From Pseudoselenomonas ruminantium (GTDB lineage Bacteria; Bacillota; Negativicutes; Selenomonadales; Selenomonadaceae), in contig NZ_FNJQ01000006.1 of NCBI RefSeq assembly GCF_900104055.1, forward strand, positions 1 through 64,000: 64,000 nucleotides of DNA, read 5' to 3'. Positions 25,909-36,400 of this stretch are shown piece after piece. Made by a program: the position numbers and the translations under genes. Numbering within the stretch: position 1 is the first letter of the stretch; each line of letters begins with the position of its first letter. Below the pieces are notes generated by a model. The model saw only the letters and a program-made list of their open reading frames with translations, did not search any database and was not told the DNA's origin.

Positions 25909-27297
25909 GTGATGTGTTTCTTACAAGGCAAATGGAAATACCTGTTGGGGCTGGCGGTCTTGCTGGCGGTTTCTCTGTGTGGCAACCTGCCGGCATCCAG
26001 TGCGCCGGCCATTCCCTTGCGGGGGATCGTGGAAGGTTTCTATGGCACGCCCTGGTCGCAGGCTGACCGGCTGGATATGCTGAAGTTCTGCCATGAACAT
26101 AAGCTCAATGCCTATATCTATGCCCCAAAGGATGATCCTTATCACCGGGCCAAGTGGCGGGAGCCGTATCCGGCCGATAAGATGGTCGAGTTGCAGGCTT
26201 TGATTGATGAGTCCAAGAAGCAGCAGGTCAAGTTCATCTTTGCAATCTCGCCGGGGCTTGACATCCATTTTGACGGCCCGCAGGTCGAGGCTGACAAACT
26301 GGCGATGGAACAGAAACTCACGGCCATGTACGAGATGGGCGTGCGGGATTTTGCCATCTTCTATGATGATATCAAGAACAAGGATGCCAAGGGGCAGGCC
26401 GAGTTCCTGAACTGGCTCAATGAGAACTTCATCGCCAAGCATAAGGATGTGTCACCGCTGATTACTGTGCCCACGGAATACTATCGGCTGGATATGGAAG
26501 CGGATGGGCAGATCAAGGAGTACACCCGGGATTTTTCCAATACGCTGGATAAGGATATTCTTGTGCTATACACAGGGGAAAAGGTGGTGCCCGACGGCCT
26601 GACCGATGAGGATTATGCCAAGGCCAATGCGCTTTACGGGCGTCAGCTGGGCATCTGGTGGAACTATCCTGTCAGCGATTACCGTGAATCTAAACTGGCT
26701 TTGGGGCCCATTGAGAAAATGCCGGTGAAGTCGGATATCCCGGCCATCTTCTACAACCCCATGAAGCATGCGGAGCTGTCAAAGATCTCGCTGGCTACCG
26801 GTGCTGACTATGCACAGAATCCGGCGAAGTACGATGCCAATAAATCTTGGCAGAAAGCCATCAAGGCACAATATGGCAAGCTGGCGCCGGCTATGGAAGC
26901 CTTTGCCGGTCACAGCCAGCATATGGTGGTAAGTTGGGCCGTGATTGGACCGGAAGACGGCCTGGAAATGCGGCAGCTGATGGAAACCTATTGGCAGGGG
27001 CCGGATAAGGCAGTCGAGAAAAAACTGCTGGCCGAACTGGAAACACTGGACCAGTCGGTCGTGAAACTGCAGCAAGAACTGCCAGCCAATGTATTGAAGG
27101 AATGCCAGCCGCAGCTGGCACAGTTCCACCGCATCCTGCAGGCGGACATGCTGGGCATTCGGGTGATGAACGGCGAGAAGCACAGACGGGCAGAATTCCG
27201 GCAGCTGCTGGATGAAGTGAAGGTCCATGATAAGGATGCGCAGGTATCAGAAGAGACAGCGCGGACCTTTTTGGATAAATTGGCAGCGCGCTTGTAA
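25909..27297 (+). CDS. Exported GH84 beta-N-acetylglucosaminidase
   Basis: A 462-residue protein with a signal peptide (LLGLAVLLAVSLCGNLPASS). The GH84/NAGidase domain begins GIVEGFYGTPWSQADRLDML, has YIYAPKDDPYHR, then FAISPGLDIHF and the catalytic Asp pair D153-D154 in FAIFYDDIKN; the later ILVLYTGEKVVPDG, GRQLGIWWNYPVSDY and PAIFYNPMKHAELSKISLAT segments also fit. GH84 enzymes use substrate-assisted retaining hydrolysis of beta-GlcNAc. GTG 25909 is followed by ATG 25912; either could start, with AAGGAGGG in front. Probably periplasmic and linked in function to the acetyltransferase upstream. Confidence 0.88.
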   Translation: MMCFLQGKWKYLLGLAVLLAVSLCGNLPASSAPAIPLRGIVEGFYGTPWSQADRLDMLKFCHEHKLNAYIYAPKDDPYHRAKWREPYPADKMVELQALIDESKKQQVKFIFAISPGLDIHFDGPQVEADKLAMEQKLTAMYEMGVRDFAIFYDDIKNKDAKGQAEFLNWLNENFIAKHKDVSPLITVPTEYYRLDMEADGQIKEYTRDFSNTLDKDILVLYTGEKVVPDGLTDEDYAKANALYGRQLGIWWNYPVSDYRESKLALGPIEKMPVKSDIPAIFYNPMKHAELSKISLATGADYAQNPAKYDANKSWQKAIKAQYGKLAPAMEAFAGHSQHMVVSWAVIGPEDGLEMRQLMETYWQGPDKAVEKKLLAELETLDQSVVKLQQELPANVLKECQPQLAQFHRILQADMLGIRVMNGEKHRRAEFRQLLDEVKVHDKDAQVSEETARTFLDKLAARL

Positions 27298-27368
27298 TAT
27301 TCTGAATATTATAGTATAATAGGACACATCGAAGCAAGTTTTCCATTTTATCTGTGGGAGGGGTTCTT

Positions 27369-27815
27369 ATGTTTAGAGCAGTACCATTTCATCTCCGGGA
27401 AAACGCGGAGCGTGGTTATGATGTTTTGGAAAAGGTGTTGAGCTATGCCGCCGAGCAGTCCCTGAATCCGCTGGGCAAGGTCAGCGGAGCCCTGTCCTCC
27501 TTCAAGGTGGATGTGATTGAGACCGATACGGCCTACGAGCTCTTTGCGGAACTGCCGGGCTTCTATAAGGAGCAGATCACGGTTTCCTATGATGATGACA
27601 ATTACCTGCGCATCAAGGCCCAGCGGGCCGAGGCTGTGGATGCCAGCATCAAGTATCTCTGCCGGGAGCGCAAAGCTGGCGACTTCGAGCGCACGTTCTA
27701 CATTGATGGCATTGACAAGAAGGCCGTCAACGTGGCTTTTGAGAATGGTATCCTGCATATCGTCCTGCCGAAACAGACGGAAGACGAAAACCGTACGGTA
27801 TTTGATATCGAGTGA
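27369..27815 (+). CDS. hsp20: Hsp20/alpha-crystallin small heat-shock protein
   Basis: A 148-residue protein starting at ATG 27369 after GGGAGGGG. The alpha-crystallin domain spans residues ~45-148: KVDVIETDTAYELFAELPGF, then ERKAGDFERTFYID and VAFENGILHIVLPKQ with the conserved GxLxIxLPK. It is an ATP-independent holdase. The usual C-terminal IxI motif is weak (VFDIE). A strong terminator follows, so it is a single-gene unit. Confidence 0.9.
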   Translation: MFRAVPFHLRENAERGYDVLEKVLSYAAEQSLNPLGKVSGALSSFKVDVIETDTAYELFAELPGFYKEQITVSYDDDNYLRIKAQRAEAVDASIKYLCRERKAGDFERTFYIDGIDKKAVNVAFENGILHIVLPKQTEDENRTVFDIE

Positions 27816-27825
27816 TTGAAGCTGA

Positions 27826-27867
27826 AAGCCTGCTGGCTGCCCCAAAAGGTGCCAGCAGGCTTTTTTT
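27826..27867 (+). terminator. Rho-independent terminator after hsp20
   Basis: A perfect 12-base stem, AAGCCTGCTGGC (27826-27837) with GCCAGCAGGCTT (27851-27862), followed by seven T. Confidence 0.9.
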
Positions 27868-28011
27868 ATGATAGAATATTGAAAGAATGGGAAAATATTT
27901 TCACGGTCTTGCAGGAAGAGGCAGGATTTTTTTGGATGGAAAGGGAATAGTACATAGAGTAAACAGGATTCGTTTATCAAGCTGACCAGAGGAGATTGGG
28001 AGGGACTAAAG

Positions 28012-28800
28012 ATGATGGATGAAAAGGATTGGGCGGAGTTTAAGAGAAAACTGAAGGCCAAGACGGAAATTGACCTCGATCTATATAAAGAACCGCAGAT
28101 GAAACGGCGTATTGGCAATCTGGTGACCAGAGCCAGCATGGATTCCTATGTGGAGTATTTTGACAATGCGGCCAAGAATAAGGATGATTTCGCGGCGTTC
28201 ATTGAATATCTGACCATCAACGTGTCGGAGTTCTTCCGTACGCCGGAGAAATTCGGCAAGCTGGAGACAGATGTAATTCCGGATCTCTTGAAGCGTTCGC
28301 CGAAACTAAATATCTGGAGTGCGGGGTGCTCCATCGGGGCAGAGCCGTATTCACTGGCCATTATCATGAAGGAAATGACACCGGCCACCCGCCATCGCAT
28401 CCTGGCATCGGATCTCGATATCGAAATCCTGGCCAAGGCCAAGAGAGGTGTCTATACCAAGGACGAGATCAAGGCCATGAAGCCGGAGCGCCTCAATAAG
28501 TATTTCACGACTGTTGAGGGAGATAAATACGCGGTCAGCCAGGATATCAAGAGCTGCATCGAATTCAAGCGGCATAATCTCTTGAAGGATCCCTTTGAGA
28601 ATGGCTTTGACCTGATCCTCTGCCGCAATGTGGTCATTTACTTCACCGAGGAAGCCAAGGATCAGCTCTATGCCAACTTCTTCAAGGCCCTGAAGCCAGG
28701 TGGCATCCTTTTTGTCGGTGCCACTGAGGCCATCCTGAACTTCCGCAAATTAGGCTATACCAGTTTCCAGCCGTTCTTCTATCAAAAGCCTTTGGCATAA
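28012..28800 (+). CDS. cheR: CheR chemotaxis receptor methyltransferase
   Basis: A 262-residue SAM-dependent O-methyltransferase that methylates glutamates on chemoreceptors. Visible features: the N-terminal helical domain (KRKLKAKTEIDLDLYKEPQM), the INVSEFFRTPEKF motif, the SAM-binding loop IWSAGCSIGAEPYSLAI, ASDLDIEILAKAKRG, and DLILCRNVVIYF with KPGGILFVGATE. It starts at ATG 28012 seven bases after GGGAGGG and stands apart from other chemotaxis genes; the flagellin locus lies 14 kb downstream. Confidence 0.93.
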   Translation: MMDEKDWAEFKRKLKAKTEIDLDLYKEPQMKRRIGNLVTRASMDSYVEYFDNAAKNKDDFAAFIEYLTINVSEFFRTPEKFGKLETDVIPDLLKRSPKLNIWSAGCSIGAEPYSLAIIMKEMTPATRHRILASDLDIEILAKAKRGVYTKDEIKAMKPERLNKYFTTVEGDKYAVSQDIKSCIEFKRHNLLKDPFENGFDLILCRNVVIYFTEEAKDQLYANFFKALKPGGILFVGATEAILNFRKLGYTSFQPFFYQKPLA

Positions 28801-28839
28801 GAAAAACGCCAATTATTACGAAAAGATCGGAGCTAAGTC

Positions 28840-29817
28840 ATGTACGCGAATCAACAGATAGAACAACTAGATAGGGAAAGAATGCAAGCCTTGCAGTTAG
28901 AGCGCCTGCAGAAACAGCTGAAATGGGCAGAGGAAAAGAGTTTCTTCTACCAGCAGAAGTTTACCAAGGCAGGAGTGTCGGCAGGTGACATCAAGAGCCT
29001 TGAGGACATCCGGAGGCTTCCTTTCCTGACCGCTAATGAACTCTTCCAGATTGATTCGCTCGATATGCTGACCATGCCGTTATCGGGCATCATCCGCTTC
29101 AGCGTGGTGCAGCAGGAAAATGGCGAGGTGACGAAGTTCTATACCGCCGGCGATATCGGCCATAATGTCGAGATGATGACGCGCGGTCTGGTGGCTGCAG
29201 GCATCAATCAGACTTCCGTGGTGGCCCTGCAGGGAGATATGGCGGACAGCCGCATCATGGATATCCAGTATGCGCTCGAGATGCTCGGCGCGACTGTGGT
29301 GGCTATGGGCACGGACTACCGGCAGTGGCTGCGCATGATGGAACTCATCAGCATGGATACCATTGTGAGCTCGCCGCAGCTTATCATGCAGCTGATTATC
29401 CAGCTGCAGGCTACAGGCAAGAACATTGCGGACTATCCGCTGACCAGGATCATCTGCTTGAACCAGCAGGGACTGCAGAATGCCATGCAGCGCCATATTG
29501 CCGACCGCACCCATGCGACGGTCTACAATCTCTATGAGCCGGCAGAATTGGGTACGGCCAGCATGCTTTTCCAGTGTGAAGCCCATAAGGGATATCATAT
29601 CCAGGAGGATTATTTCTATCCGGAAATTGTGGCGTTCCATAGCAGCCATGTGGTGACCGAACCCCATCAGATGGGCGAGCTCGTAGTGACCACGCTGGCA
29701 GCCGAAGCAGTGCCGCTGATTCGCTACCGCACCGGACAGGCAGTGATGCTGGAAACGGATGTATGTGATTGCGGAAGGACACTATACAGGGTAACGACAC
29801 CATTTACATTTATGTGA
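28840..29817 (+). CDS. PaaK-like adenylate-forming protein, short and lacking the P-loop motif
   Basis: A 325-residue protein related to phenylacetate-CoA ligase (usually ~430 residues). The N-terminal ERLQKQLKWAEEKSFFYQQK and LEDIRRLPFLTANELFQ segments and later IRYRTGQAVMLETDVCDCGR are typical. The serine/threonine/glycine-rich ATP-binding signature expected after the LPF segment is replaced by VVQQENGEVTKFYTAGDIGH, and the C-terminal lid domain after CDCGRTLYRV is missing. It may be a non-catalytic binding protein or a degenerate enzyme. Selective decay seems unlikely because the frame is long and intact. A terminator follows directly. Confidence 0.65.
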   Translation: MYANQQIEQLDRERMQALQLERLQKQLKWAEEKSFFYQQKFTKAGVSAGDIKSLEDIRRLPFLTANELFQIDSLDMLTMPLSGIIRFSVVQQENGEVTKFYTAGDIGHNVEMMTRGLVAAGINQTSVVALQGDMADSRIMDIQYALEMLGATVVAMGTDYRQWLRMMELISMDTIVSSPQLIMQLIIQLQATGKNIADYPLTRIICLNQQGLQNAMQRHIADRTHATVYNLYEPAELGTASMLFQCEAHKGYHIQEDYFYPEIVAFHSSHVVTEPHQMGELVVTTLAAEAVPLIRYRTGQAVMLETDVCDCGRTLYRVTTPFTFM

Positions 29818-29824
29818 GAAAATT

Positions 29825-29850
29825 GCCTTCCCCTTGGGGGAAGGCTTTTT
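29825..29850 (+). terminator. Rho-independent terminator
   Basis: GCCTTCCCC (29825-29833) pairs with GGGGAAGGC, followed by five T. It separates the PaaK-like gene from addB, though addB begins only ten bases later. Confidence 0.8.
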
Positions 29851-29859
29851 ATGTGAGGA

Positions 29860-32800
29860 ATGACAATGACAGCAACTTTGGATTTTATCATCGGCCGCAG
29901 CGGCACGGGCAAGACACATGCCTGCCTTTCGGCCATGCAGGCGGAAATGGAGGCGCGGCCTTTAGGGCCGGCGCTAATCTTGCTCCTGCCGGAGCATATG
30001 ACCTATAAGACTGAGCGGGAACTGGCCATGATGATGGAGCAGAATGGGCAGGGATTTTTCCGGGCCTATGTGTTCGGCTTCCGGCGCTTTGCCCGGCAAA
30101 TCCTGATGGAGACTGGTGGCGATATACCGCGCATCAGCGATGTGGGGCGGCGGCTTCTTTTGCAGAAGCTTTTATTGCAGCATCAGAAGGCTAAGGACCT
30201 GACGGTCTTTGCGCGGGCGGCAAGGCAGCGGGGCTTTACGGAAACCCTGTCCGATACGATCAAGGAAATCAAGAGTTACCGTCTGACCACGGATACCCTG
30301 CGGCAGGCTGCAGAGATGGTGGGCACGGGACAGGAGCGGCTCTTGGGCAAGGTGCGGGAACTCAGCATATTGGCTGATGAGTTTGCGGCAGCCATGGCTG
30401 GCCGCAAGAGTGATGCGGAAGATCTCATGAATATCCTGGCTGAGAAAATCCCGCAGGCGCAGCTTATGCGGGGCGCCGAAGTCTGGATTGACGGCTTTGT
30501 GTTCTTCAACCCGCAGGAAATGAATGTGCTGGCCGCCATCCTCGCCAGCGCAGCCAAAGTCCATATCACCCTGCCCATGATGGGCACCCCGCTGCCGGGC
30601 GGGCCAGTTAATTTCCAGCTGCCTGAGAATACCAATGAAACCGGGCTGTTCAACCGCCCCTACCGCACGATGGAAAATATCTGCCGTCTGCTGCAGGAAC
30701 TGGTACCCAATCAGTCTTTCTTCTGGCAGCCGGTGACATTGCTGACGGAAAATCATCGTGCGAAAAATTCGGCTTTGGCTTGGCTGGAGAGAACGTTATT
30801 CGGTCAGGCAGAGGCTATGCAGGAGAAAGTAGAGAATCTGCGTCTGGTAGAAGCGGCCAACCGCCGTATCGAGGTGGAGACGGCGGCGGCGGATATCCTG
30901 CGGCTGGTGCGTGAAGAGGGCTATCGCTATCGGGAAATCGGCGTGCTGATTCGCAATGCCGAGGATTATGATGGTATCCTGCCACTGGTCTTTCAGGACT
31001 ATGGCCTCCCGTTTTTCCAGGATGGCAAGCGGCAGAGCATCCATCATCCGCTGGCAGAACTGCTGCGTTCGGCACTTGAGGTCGTACAGCGTGGCTGGAA
31101 TTACGAGAACATCTTCCGCTGCCTGCGTACGGGCTTTTTCCCGCTGGTGCGGGATGATGTGGACAAGCTTGAAAACTATGTGCTGGAATTCGGCATCCGC
31201 GGGCGCAAGCGTTGGCTGCAGACAGAGGATTGGAATTGGCATCGGCGTTACGCATTGGATACGGAAGAGGAAGAAGTGGACGCAGAAACGCAGCAACGGC
31301 TGCAGTTGCTGGATGGCTTGCGGCGGCAGGCAGTGGAGGCGTTAAGCATTTTTGACCGGTCAATCCGGCAGGCCGAAACTGTGACCGGTCAGGTTACGGC
31401 GCTTTATGATTTCCTGGTGGCGCTGGAAGTGCCAGCCCATCTGGCCAAGTGGCAGGAAGTGGCTGAGGCTGAGGGCCGCATGGCCGAAGCGGCCGAACAT
31501 CGTCAGATCTGGGAAGATATCATGGAATTCTTCGACCAGCTTGTGGAAATCAGTGGTCAGGAGAAGATGAGTCTTAGTGATTTTGCAGCCGTGCTCGGGG
31601 ATGGGCTCGATGCTGTGAGCCTGTCCCTGATTCCGCCGGGACTTGACTATGTGACCGTCGCTTCCTTGGACCAGAACAGCATGGCCGGCAGCCGGGCCAT
31701 CTATATTCTGGGGGCTAATGCCGGGGCTATGCCACGGCGTATCAGTGAGGCGGGGATGTTTACCGATGCGGATCGGCTGCACCTAGCCGAAGCCTTGGAG
31801 AAAATGCCTGCAGGTGATGGTCAAAAGCCCATGATTTCCCGGGGCAGTCTGGAGCGCAGTTTTGGTGAACGATTCCTACTCTATCGTGGGTTCAACGAAG
31901 CCAGCGAGTACCTTTGGATTTCCTATGCCTTGGCCGATGCGGAGGGCAACGGCCTGCAGCCAGCCTCTCTGGTGGGAAAGCTGCGGCATTGTTTCCCAAA
32001 GCTGGAGCTGGATTCCATTCCGCTGGAAACGCTGGGGCGTCATGATCTGTTGCAGTTATCGGCACCAGTGCCGGCGGTATCCGGGCTGGCCAATGCCCTG
32101 CGCGGCCAGCGCGACGAAGGGCAGATGGATGAATTCTGGCGGGATGTGTATAACTGGGCCTTAAAGCAGCCGGATCTGCAGCGGCCGATGAAGCTGGCAC
32201 TGGCAGGGTTATCTCCTAAGGCGCCGGTGGGTGAGATTCCCACGGAGCTGGCGCAGGCCATCTATCTGCAGGGCAAGTTCCTGCGGGGCAGTGTCACGCA
32301 GTTCGAGAAGTTCCGGCAGTGTCCGTTCAGCCATTTTGCCCAATATGGGTTGAAACTGCAGGAGCGGCACACCTATGAATTCCGGCATATGGATCTGGGG
32401 CAGTTGCTGCATGAGGTCATCCGCGAATACGGGGAAATGGTCAGCCGTGATTATGACCGTCGCTGGCAGGATGTGCCCGAAGAGCGCCGGGGGGATATCT
32501 GCCATGAACTGGTGGAAACCATTGCGCCGCGTCTGCAGAGTGAGATCCTGCTGAGCCGTCCGGATTACCGCCATTACAAGCGGCGCATGGAGGCTACGGC
32601 TTTGCAGGCAGTCAATCATCTGTCGGCCTGGGCGGCAGTGTCGGAATTCCAGCCGGCTTATTTTGAAGAAGGTTTTGGTCATAAGGCAGATAAGGTGCAG
32701 CTGACACCCTTGCCTTTGGGTAATGGTTTCGCTTTGTCCTTGAAAGGGCAGATTGACCGGCTGGATATCCATCAGGCCAGTCCGTATTTTTTGATTCTTG

Positions 32801-33441
32801 ATTACAAGACCGGACAGGCGGCCATCAATCTCTTTGAAGTCTATTATGGCTTGAAGTTGCAGTTGTTGGTTTATATGCTCGTAGGGCAGGAACTTTTGAA
32901 GCAGCAGGATACGGAGCGGCTGCCGGCAGGCATACTCTATTCCCTGCTGAAAAATCCGACCATATCCGCCAGCCAACAGCTTAGCGATGAGGAGTTGGCG
33001 AAGGCTATCCGCAAGGAACTTACCATGCCGGGGTGGGTGCTCGCAGATATGGATGTGATTCGCAGTATTGATGCGGAATTGAACTATATCAAGCCCCAAA
33101 TGACGAGTAAGGGAGAACTCAGCCAGGCCACGGCCAAATCCGTACGTACGGCGCAGGAATTTGAACTGTTGCTGGGCTATGTGGATTATATCCTGCGGGA
33201 TACCGGCAGGGCAATCCTGGCCGGGGATATTGCAATCAAACCCTACCGGAATGGTGAACGCACGGCCTGCAAGTATTGCAATTATCGGGTGCTCTGTGGC
33301 TTTGATCCGGATATTGAGGGCTTTGCCTATAACGATGTGCATGATTTTGACGAACAGGAAATGGAGTGCCGCATGGCGGAGAAAATAGGAAGAGAGGATT
33401 TAGCTGATGCAATTCACCGAGGATCAACAAAAGGCCATTGA
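29860..33441 (+). CDS. addB: AddB, ATP-dependent helicase/deoxyribonuclease subunit B
   Basis: A 1193-residue protein with the AddB layout: an N-terminal nucleotide-binding loop GRSGTGKTH near residue 12, the degenerate helicase core, and a C-terminal RecB-type nuclease with QIDRLDIHQASPYFLILDYK. Cysteines in KFRQCPFSHF and ACKYCNYRVLCGF match the iron-sulfur cluster ligands that clamp the nuclease domain. AddAB resects double-strand breaks for RecA-dependent repair and is the Firmicutes counterpart of RecBCD. It overlaps addA by 35 bases. Confidence 0.95.
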   Translation: MTMTATLDFIIGRSGTGKTHACLSAMQAEMEARPLGPALILLLPEHMTYKTERELAMMMEQNGQGFFRAYVFGFRRFARQILMETGGDIPRISDVGRRLLLQKLLLQHQKAKDLTVFARAARQRGFTETLSDTIKEIKSYRLTTDTLRQAAEMVGTGQERLLGKVRELSILADEFAAAMAGRKSDAEDLMNILAEKIPQAQLMRGAEVWIDGFVFFNPQEMNVLAAILASAAKVHITLPMMGTPLPGGPVNFQLPENTNETGLFNRPYRTMENICRLLQELVPNQSFFWQPVTLLTENHRAKNSALAWLERTLFGQAEAMQEKVENLRLVEAANRRIEVETAAADILRLVREEGYRYREIGVLIRNAEDYDGILPLVFQDYGLPFFQDGKRQSIHHPLAELLRSALEVVQRGWNYENIFRCLRTGFFPLVRDDVDKLENYVLEFGIRGRKRWLQTEDWNWHRRYALDTEEEEVDAETQQRLQLLDGLRRQAVEALSIFDRSIRQAETVTGQVTALYDFLVALEVPAHLAKWQEVAEAEGRMAEAAEHRQIWEDIMEFFDQLVEISGQEKMSLSDFAAVLGDGLDAVSLSLIPPGLDYVTVASLDQNSMAGSRAIYILGANAGAMPRRISEAGMFTDADRLHLAEALEKMPAGDGQKPMISRGSLERSFGERFLLYRGFNEASEYLWISYALADAEGNGLQPASLVGKLRHCFPKLELDSIPLETLGRHDLLQLSAPVPAVSGLANALRGQRDEGQMDEFWRDVYNWALKQPDLQRPMKLALAGLSPKAPVGEIPTELAQAIYLQGKFLRGSVTQFEKFRQCPFSHFAQYGLKLQERHTYEFRHMDLGQLLHEVIREYGEMVSRDYDRRWQDVPEERRGDICHELVETIAPRLQSEILLSRPDYRHYKRRMEATALQAVNHLSAWAAVSEFQPAYFEEGFGHKADKVQLTPLPLGNGFALSLKGQIDRLDIHQASPYFLILDYKTGQAAINLFEVYYGLKLQLLVYMLVGQELLKQQDTERLPAGILYSLLKNPTISASQQLSDEELAKAIRKELTMPGWVLADMDVIRSIDAELNYIKPQMTSKGELSQATAKSVRTAQEFELLLGYVDYILRDTGRAILAGDIAIKPYRNGERTACKYCNYRVLCGFDPDIEGFAYNDVHDFDEQEMECRMAEKIGREDLADAIHRGSTKGH

Positions 33442-36400
33442 GACCTGCGGCCGCAATATACTTGTGGCTGCGGCTGCTGGTTCCGGCAAGACGCGGGTGC
33501 TGGTGGAGCGTATTATCCACCAGATCACCGAAGACGAAATGGATGTGGATGGATTATTGGTCGTGACCTTTACCAATGCAGCGGCAGCCGAGATGCGTGA
33601 GCGCATTGAAGGGGCCTTGGCAAGGGAATTAGATGGAATTACAGATCGGAAGATGGCTGCTCGTCTGGAACGACAGATAATCTTGCTGACCGGTGCCGAT
33701 ATCAGCACATTCCATTCCTTCTGTCAGCGGTTAATCCGTCAGCATATCGAAAATATCGATGTAGATCCGAAGTTCCGTCTGGCCAGCGAACAGGAAATGA
33801 CCATAATGAAGCAGGATGTTCTGGAAACGATGCTGACGGAAAAATACGAACGGCCTATGCAGGCAGAGGACATGCCGGCTTGGGAGTCGTTTATCTCCTT
33901 TATGGATGACTATGGCGATGAAAAGGATGACGAGACGATAAAAGCGGCCATCCTGAAACTCCATGCCTTTGCCCAGAGCCAGCCCTTTCCGGAAAAATGG
34001 CTGCAAGGCCAGCAGGAACGGAAGGCGGAGACCCTGGCCGATTCCCTTTGGCTGACCGCAGTGATTCCGGAGATGAAGAACGGGCTGATGGCCATCATCC
34101 GTCAATATGAGGATGTGGCCGTGCTGGGCAGGAAGAACCCAGAACCAGCCTTTCAGGCGGCCTGGGCGCCTTATGGCGAACTGATGCAGCAGGACTTAGC
34201 AGGCTTGGATGCTATCCGGGAAGCTTTTTATCTGTTGGCTGATGCACCGGATAAAGGAAAGTGGGATGAGCTGACTTATCAGGTCAGTAATTTTTCCTGG
34301 GCAGCCATGCGGGGAAAAGTCTACAATGATTTGAAGAACGACTATCCGCAGATCCGGCAGGCTTTTGTCAATAGCCGGGATGCGGTAAAAAAGGAATTGA
34401 AAAAGTTTGACGAAAATTATATGAGGCAGTCGGCGGAGCAGCTGGAGGCGGATATCTATGCCAATCAGCAGGCTGCAGCGGTTTATGCCCAGCTGGCGCT
34501 GGATTTTTCTGCGGCTTTGCAGGTGGCTAAGAAAGAGCGTAATGTGCTGGACTTCAACGATTTGGAACATTATGCACTGCAGATTCTCAGTACGGAAGAT
34601 GAGACAGGCATGGTCATTCCCAGCGAGGCGGCTTTGGCCTTACGGGAGAAATACAAGTCCATTATGGTAGATGAGTATCAGGATACCAATGGCGTGCAGG
34701 AGACCATCCTGAACCTGATTGCCCGGGAGGACAATCGCTTTACCGTCGGTGATGTCAAGCAGAGCATCTATCGTTTCCGCCTGGCTGATCCGACGCTTTT
34801 CCAGGCCAAGTATGACAGTTTCGTGGAAGAACCGGCGGCAGATGACAAGAATATGCTGATCACCATGAAGAAGAACTTCCGCAGTCGGGCGGAGGTGCTC
34901 GCACCCATCAACTTCATCTTTGACCAGATCATGACGAGAGAAGCGGCAGATCTCGACTATGATGAGCGCAGCAAGCTTTACCCCGGTTCGCTGGATTATA
35001 CGGAACATGAACATACGCTGAAGGGGCCACTGGAATTAGACTTGATCTTGCAGGAACAGCCCGATGCGAAGGAAAAGAAAAAAGCCCCTGTGGATACGGC
35101 GGCAGAGGATGATAGCGAGGAGGAGCTGCAGGGGTTCAAGCTCGAAGCGCAGTATATTGCCCAGCGCATTGCCAAGTTGATGGAGGATAACCCCTTTGTT
35201 TTCGATAAGGATCAGGGAACGTATCGTCCCATTGCTTACCGGGATATCGCGGTGCTTTTGCGGGCAGTCAGCGGCAAGGCCAATATCCTGCTCGAAACCC
35301 TGCGCAGAAGCAGTATCCCGGCTTATGCCAATGTGGATGGCGGGTACTTCGAAGCGGCGGAAGTGCGGCTGATGCTGGCCCTCATGAAAGTCCTCGACAA
35401 TGTGCGGCAGGATATCCCGTTGGCTGCGGTACTGGCTTCCCCGATTGGCGGTTTTTCCATGGAAGAACTTACGCAGATCCGCCTGGCGTCAGAAACCGGC
35501 GACCTTTATGACGGACTGCTCTCCAGCTTCTCGTTGGATAGCAAATTGCCGCAAGGATTGGCTGCTCGCACGGCAGCGTTCCAGGCCGATTTGGCCCGCT
35601 GGCGCAGCTACGCCATCAGTCATAGCGTGCCGGAATTGATTTGGCTGCTTTATCGAGAAACGGGCTATTATGACTATGTAGGCGGTCTAAAGGGGGGGCT
35701 TCTGCGGCAGGCCAATCTGCGCATGCTCGCCGACCGGGCGGCCGACTATGAGCGCACGAATTATCGGGGCCTGTTCCGCTTCCTGCGCTTTATCGAGAAC
35801 CTGCAGAAGCGGGAAACGGACTTGTCCGTAGCCAGAACTTTGGGCGCCAGCGAGAACGTGGTGCAGATCATGACCATCCACCGCAGCAAAGGTCTGGAAT
35901 TCCCTGTGGTTATCGTGGCCGATACGGCCAAGGGCTTCAATTTCAAGGACTTGAACAGTTCCTTCCTGATGCACAAGGACTTAGGTATCGGCGTAAAGAT
36001 TGCCCAACGTTCGCGGGTAGGGCGGCAGATCTATAAATCCCTGCCATGGCAGGCAGTCTGTACGAAAATCCGCGCCGAAGCAAAGGCTGAGGAAATGCGC
36101 ATCCTTTATGTGGCTATGACCAGAGCGCGGGAAAAGCTGATCCTTACTGGTGTGGTCAAGGGAAAAGCCCTGGAGAAGAAATTCCAGAAATACTGTAAGT
36201 TTGTGGAACAGGCAGATGTGCAGCTGCCGACCTTTGCAATCACGGGTGCAAACAGCTATCTGGATTGGGTGGCCATGGCCTTGAGCCGTCATAGTGCGGG
36301 CCTTCCTTTGCGAAAAGAAGCGGGGTTGGAAGATGTGACCTCAAACCTGGAGCAGCAAATTGAGCCAGATGCCCTAATCCGGGTAAACCTCTGCCCGGCA

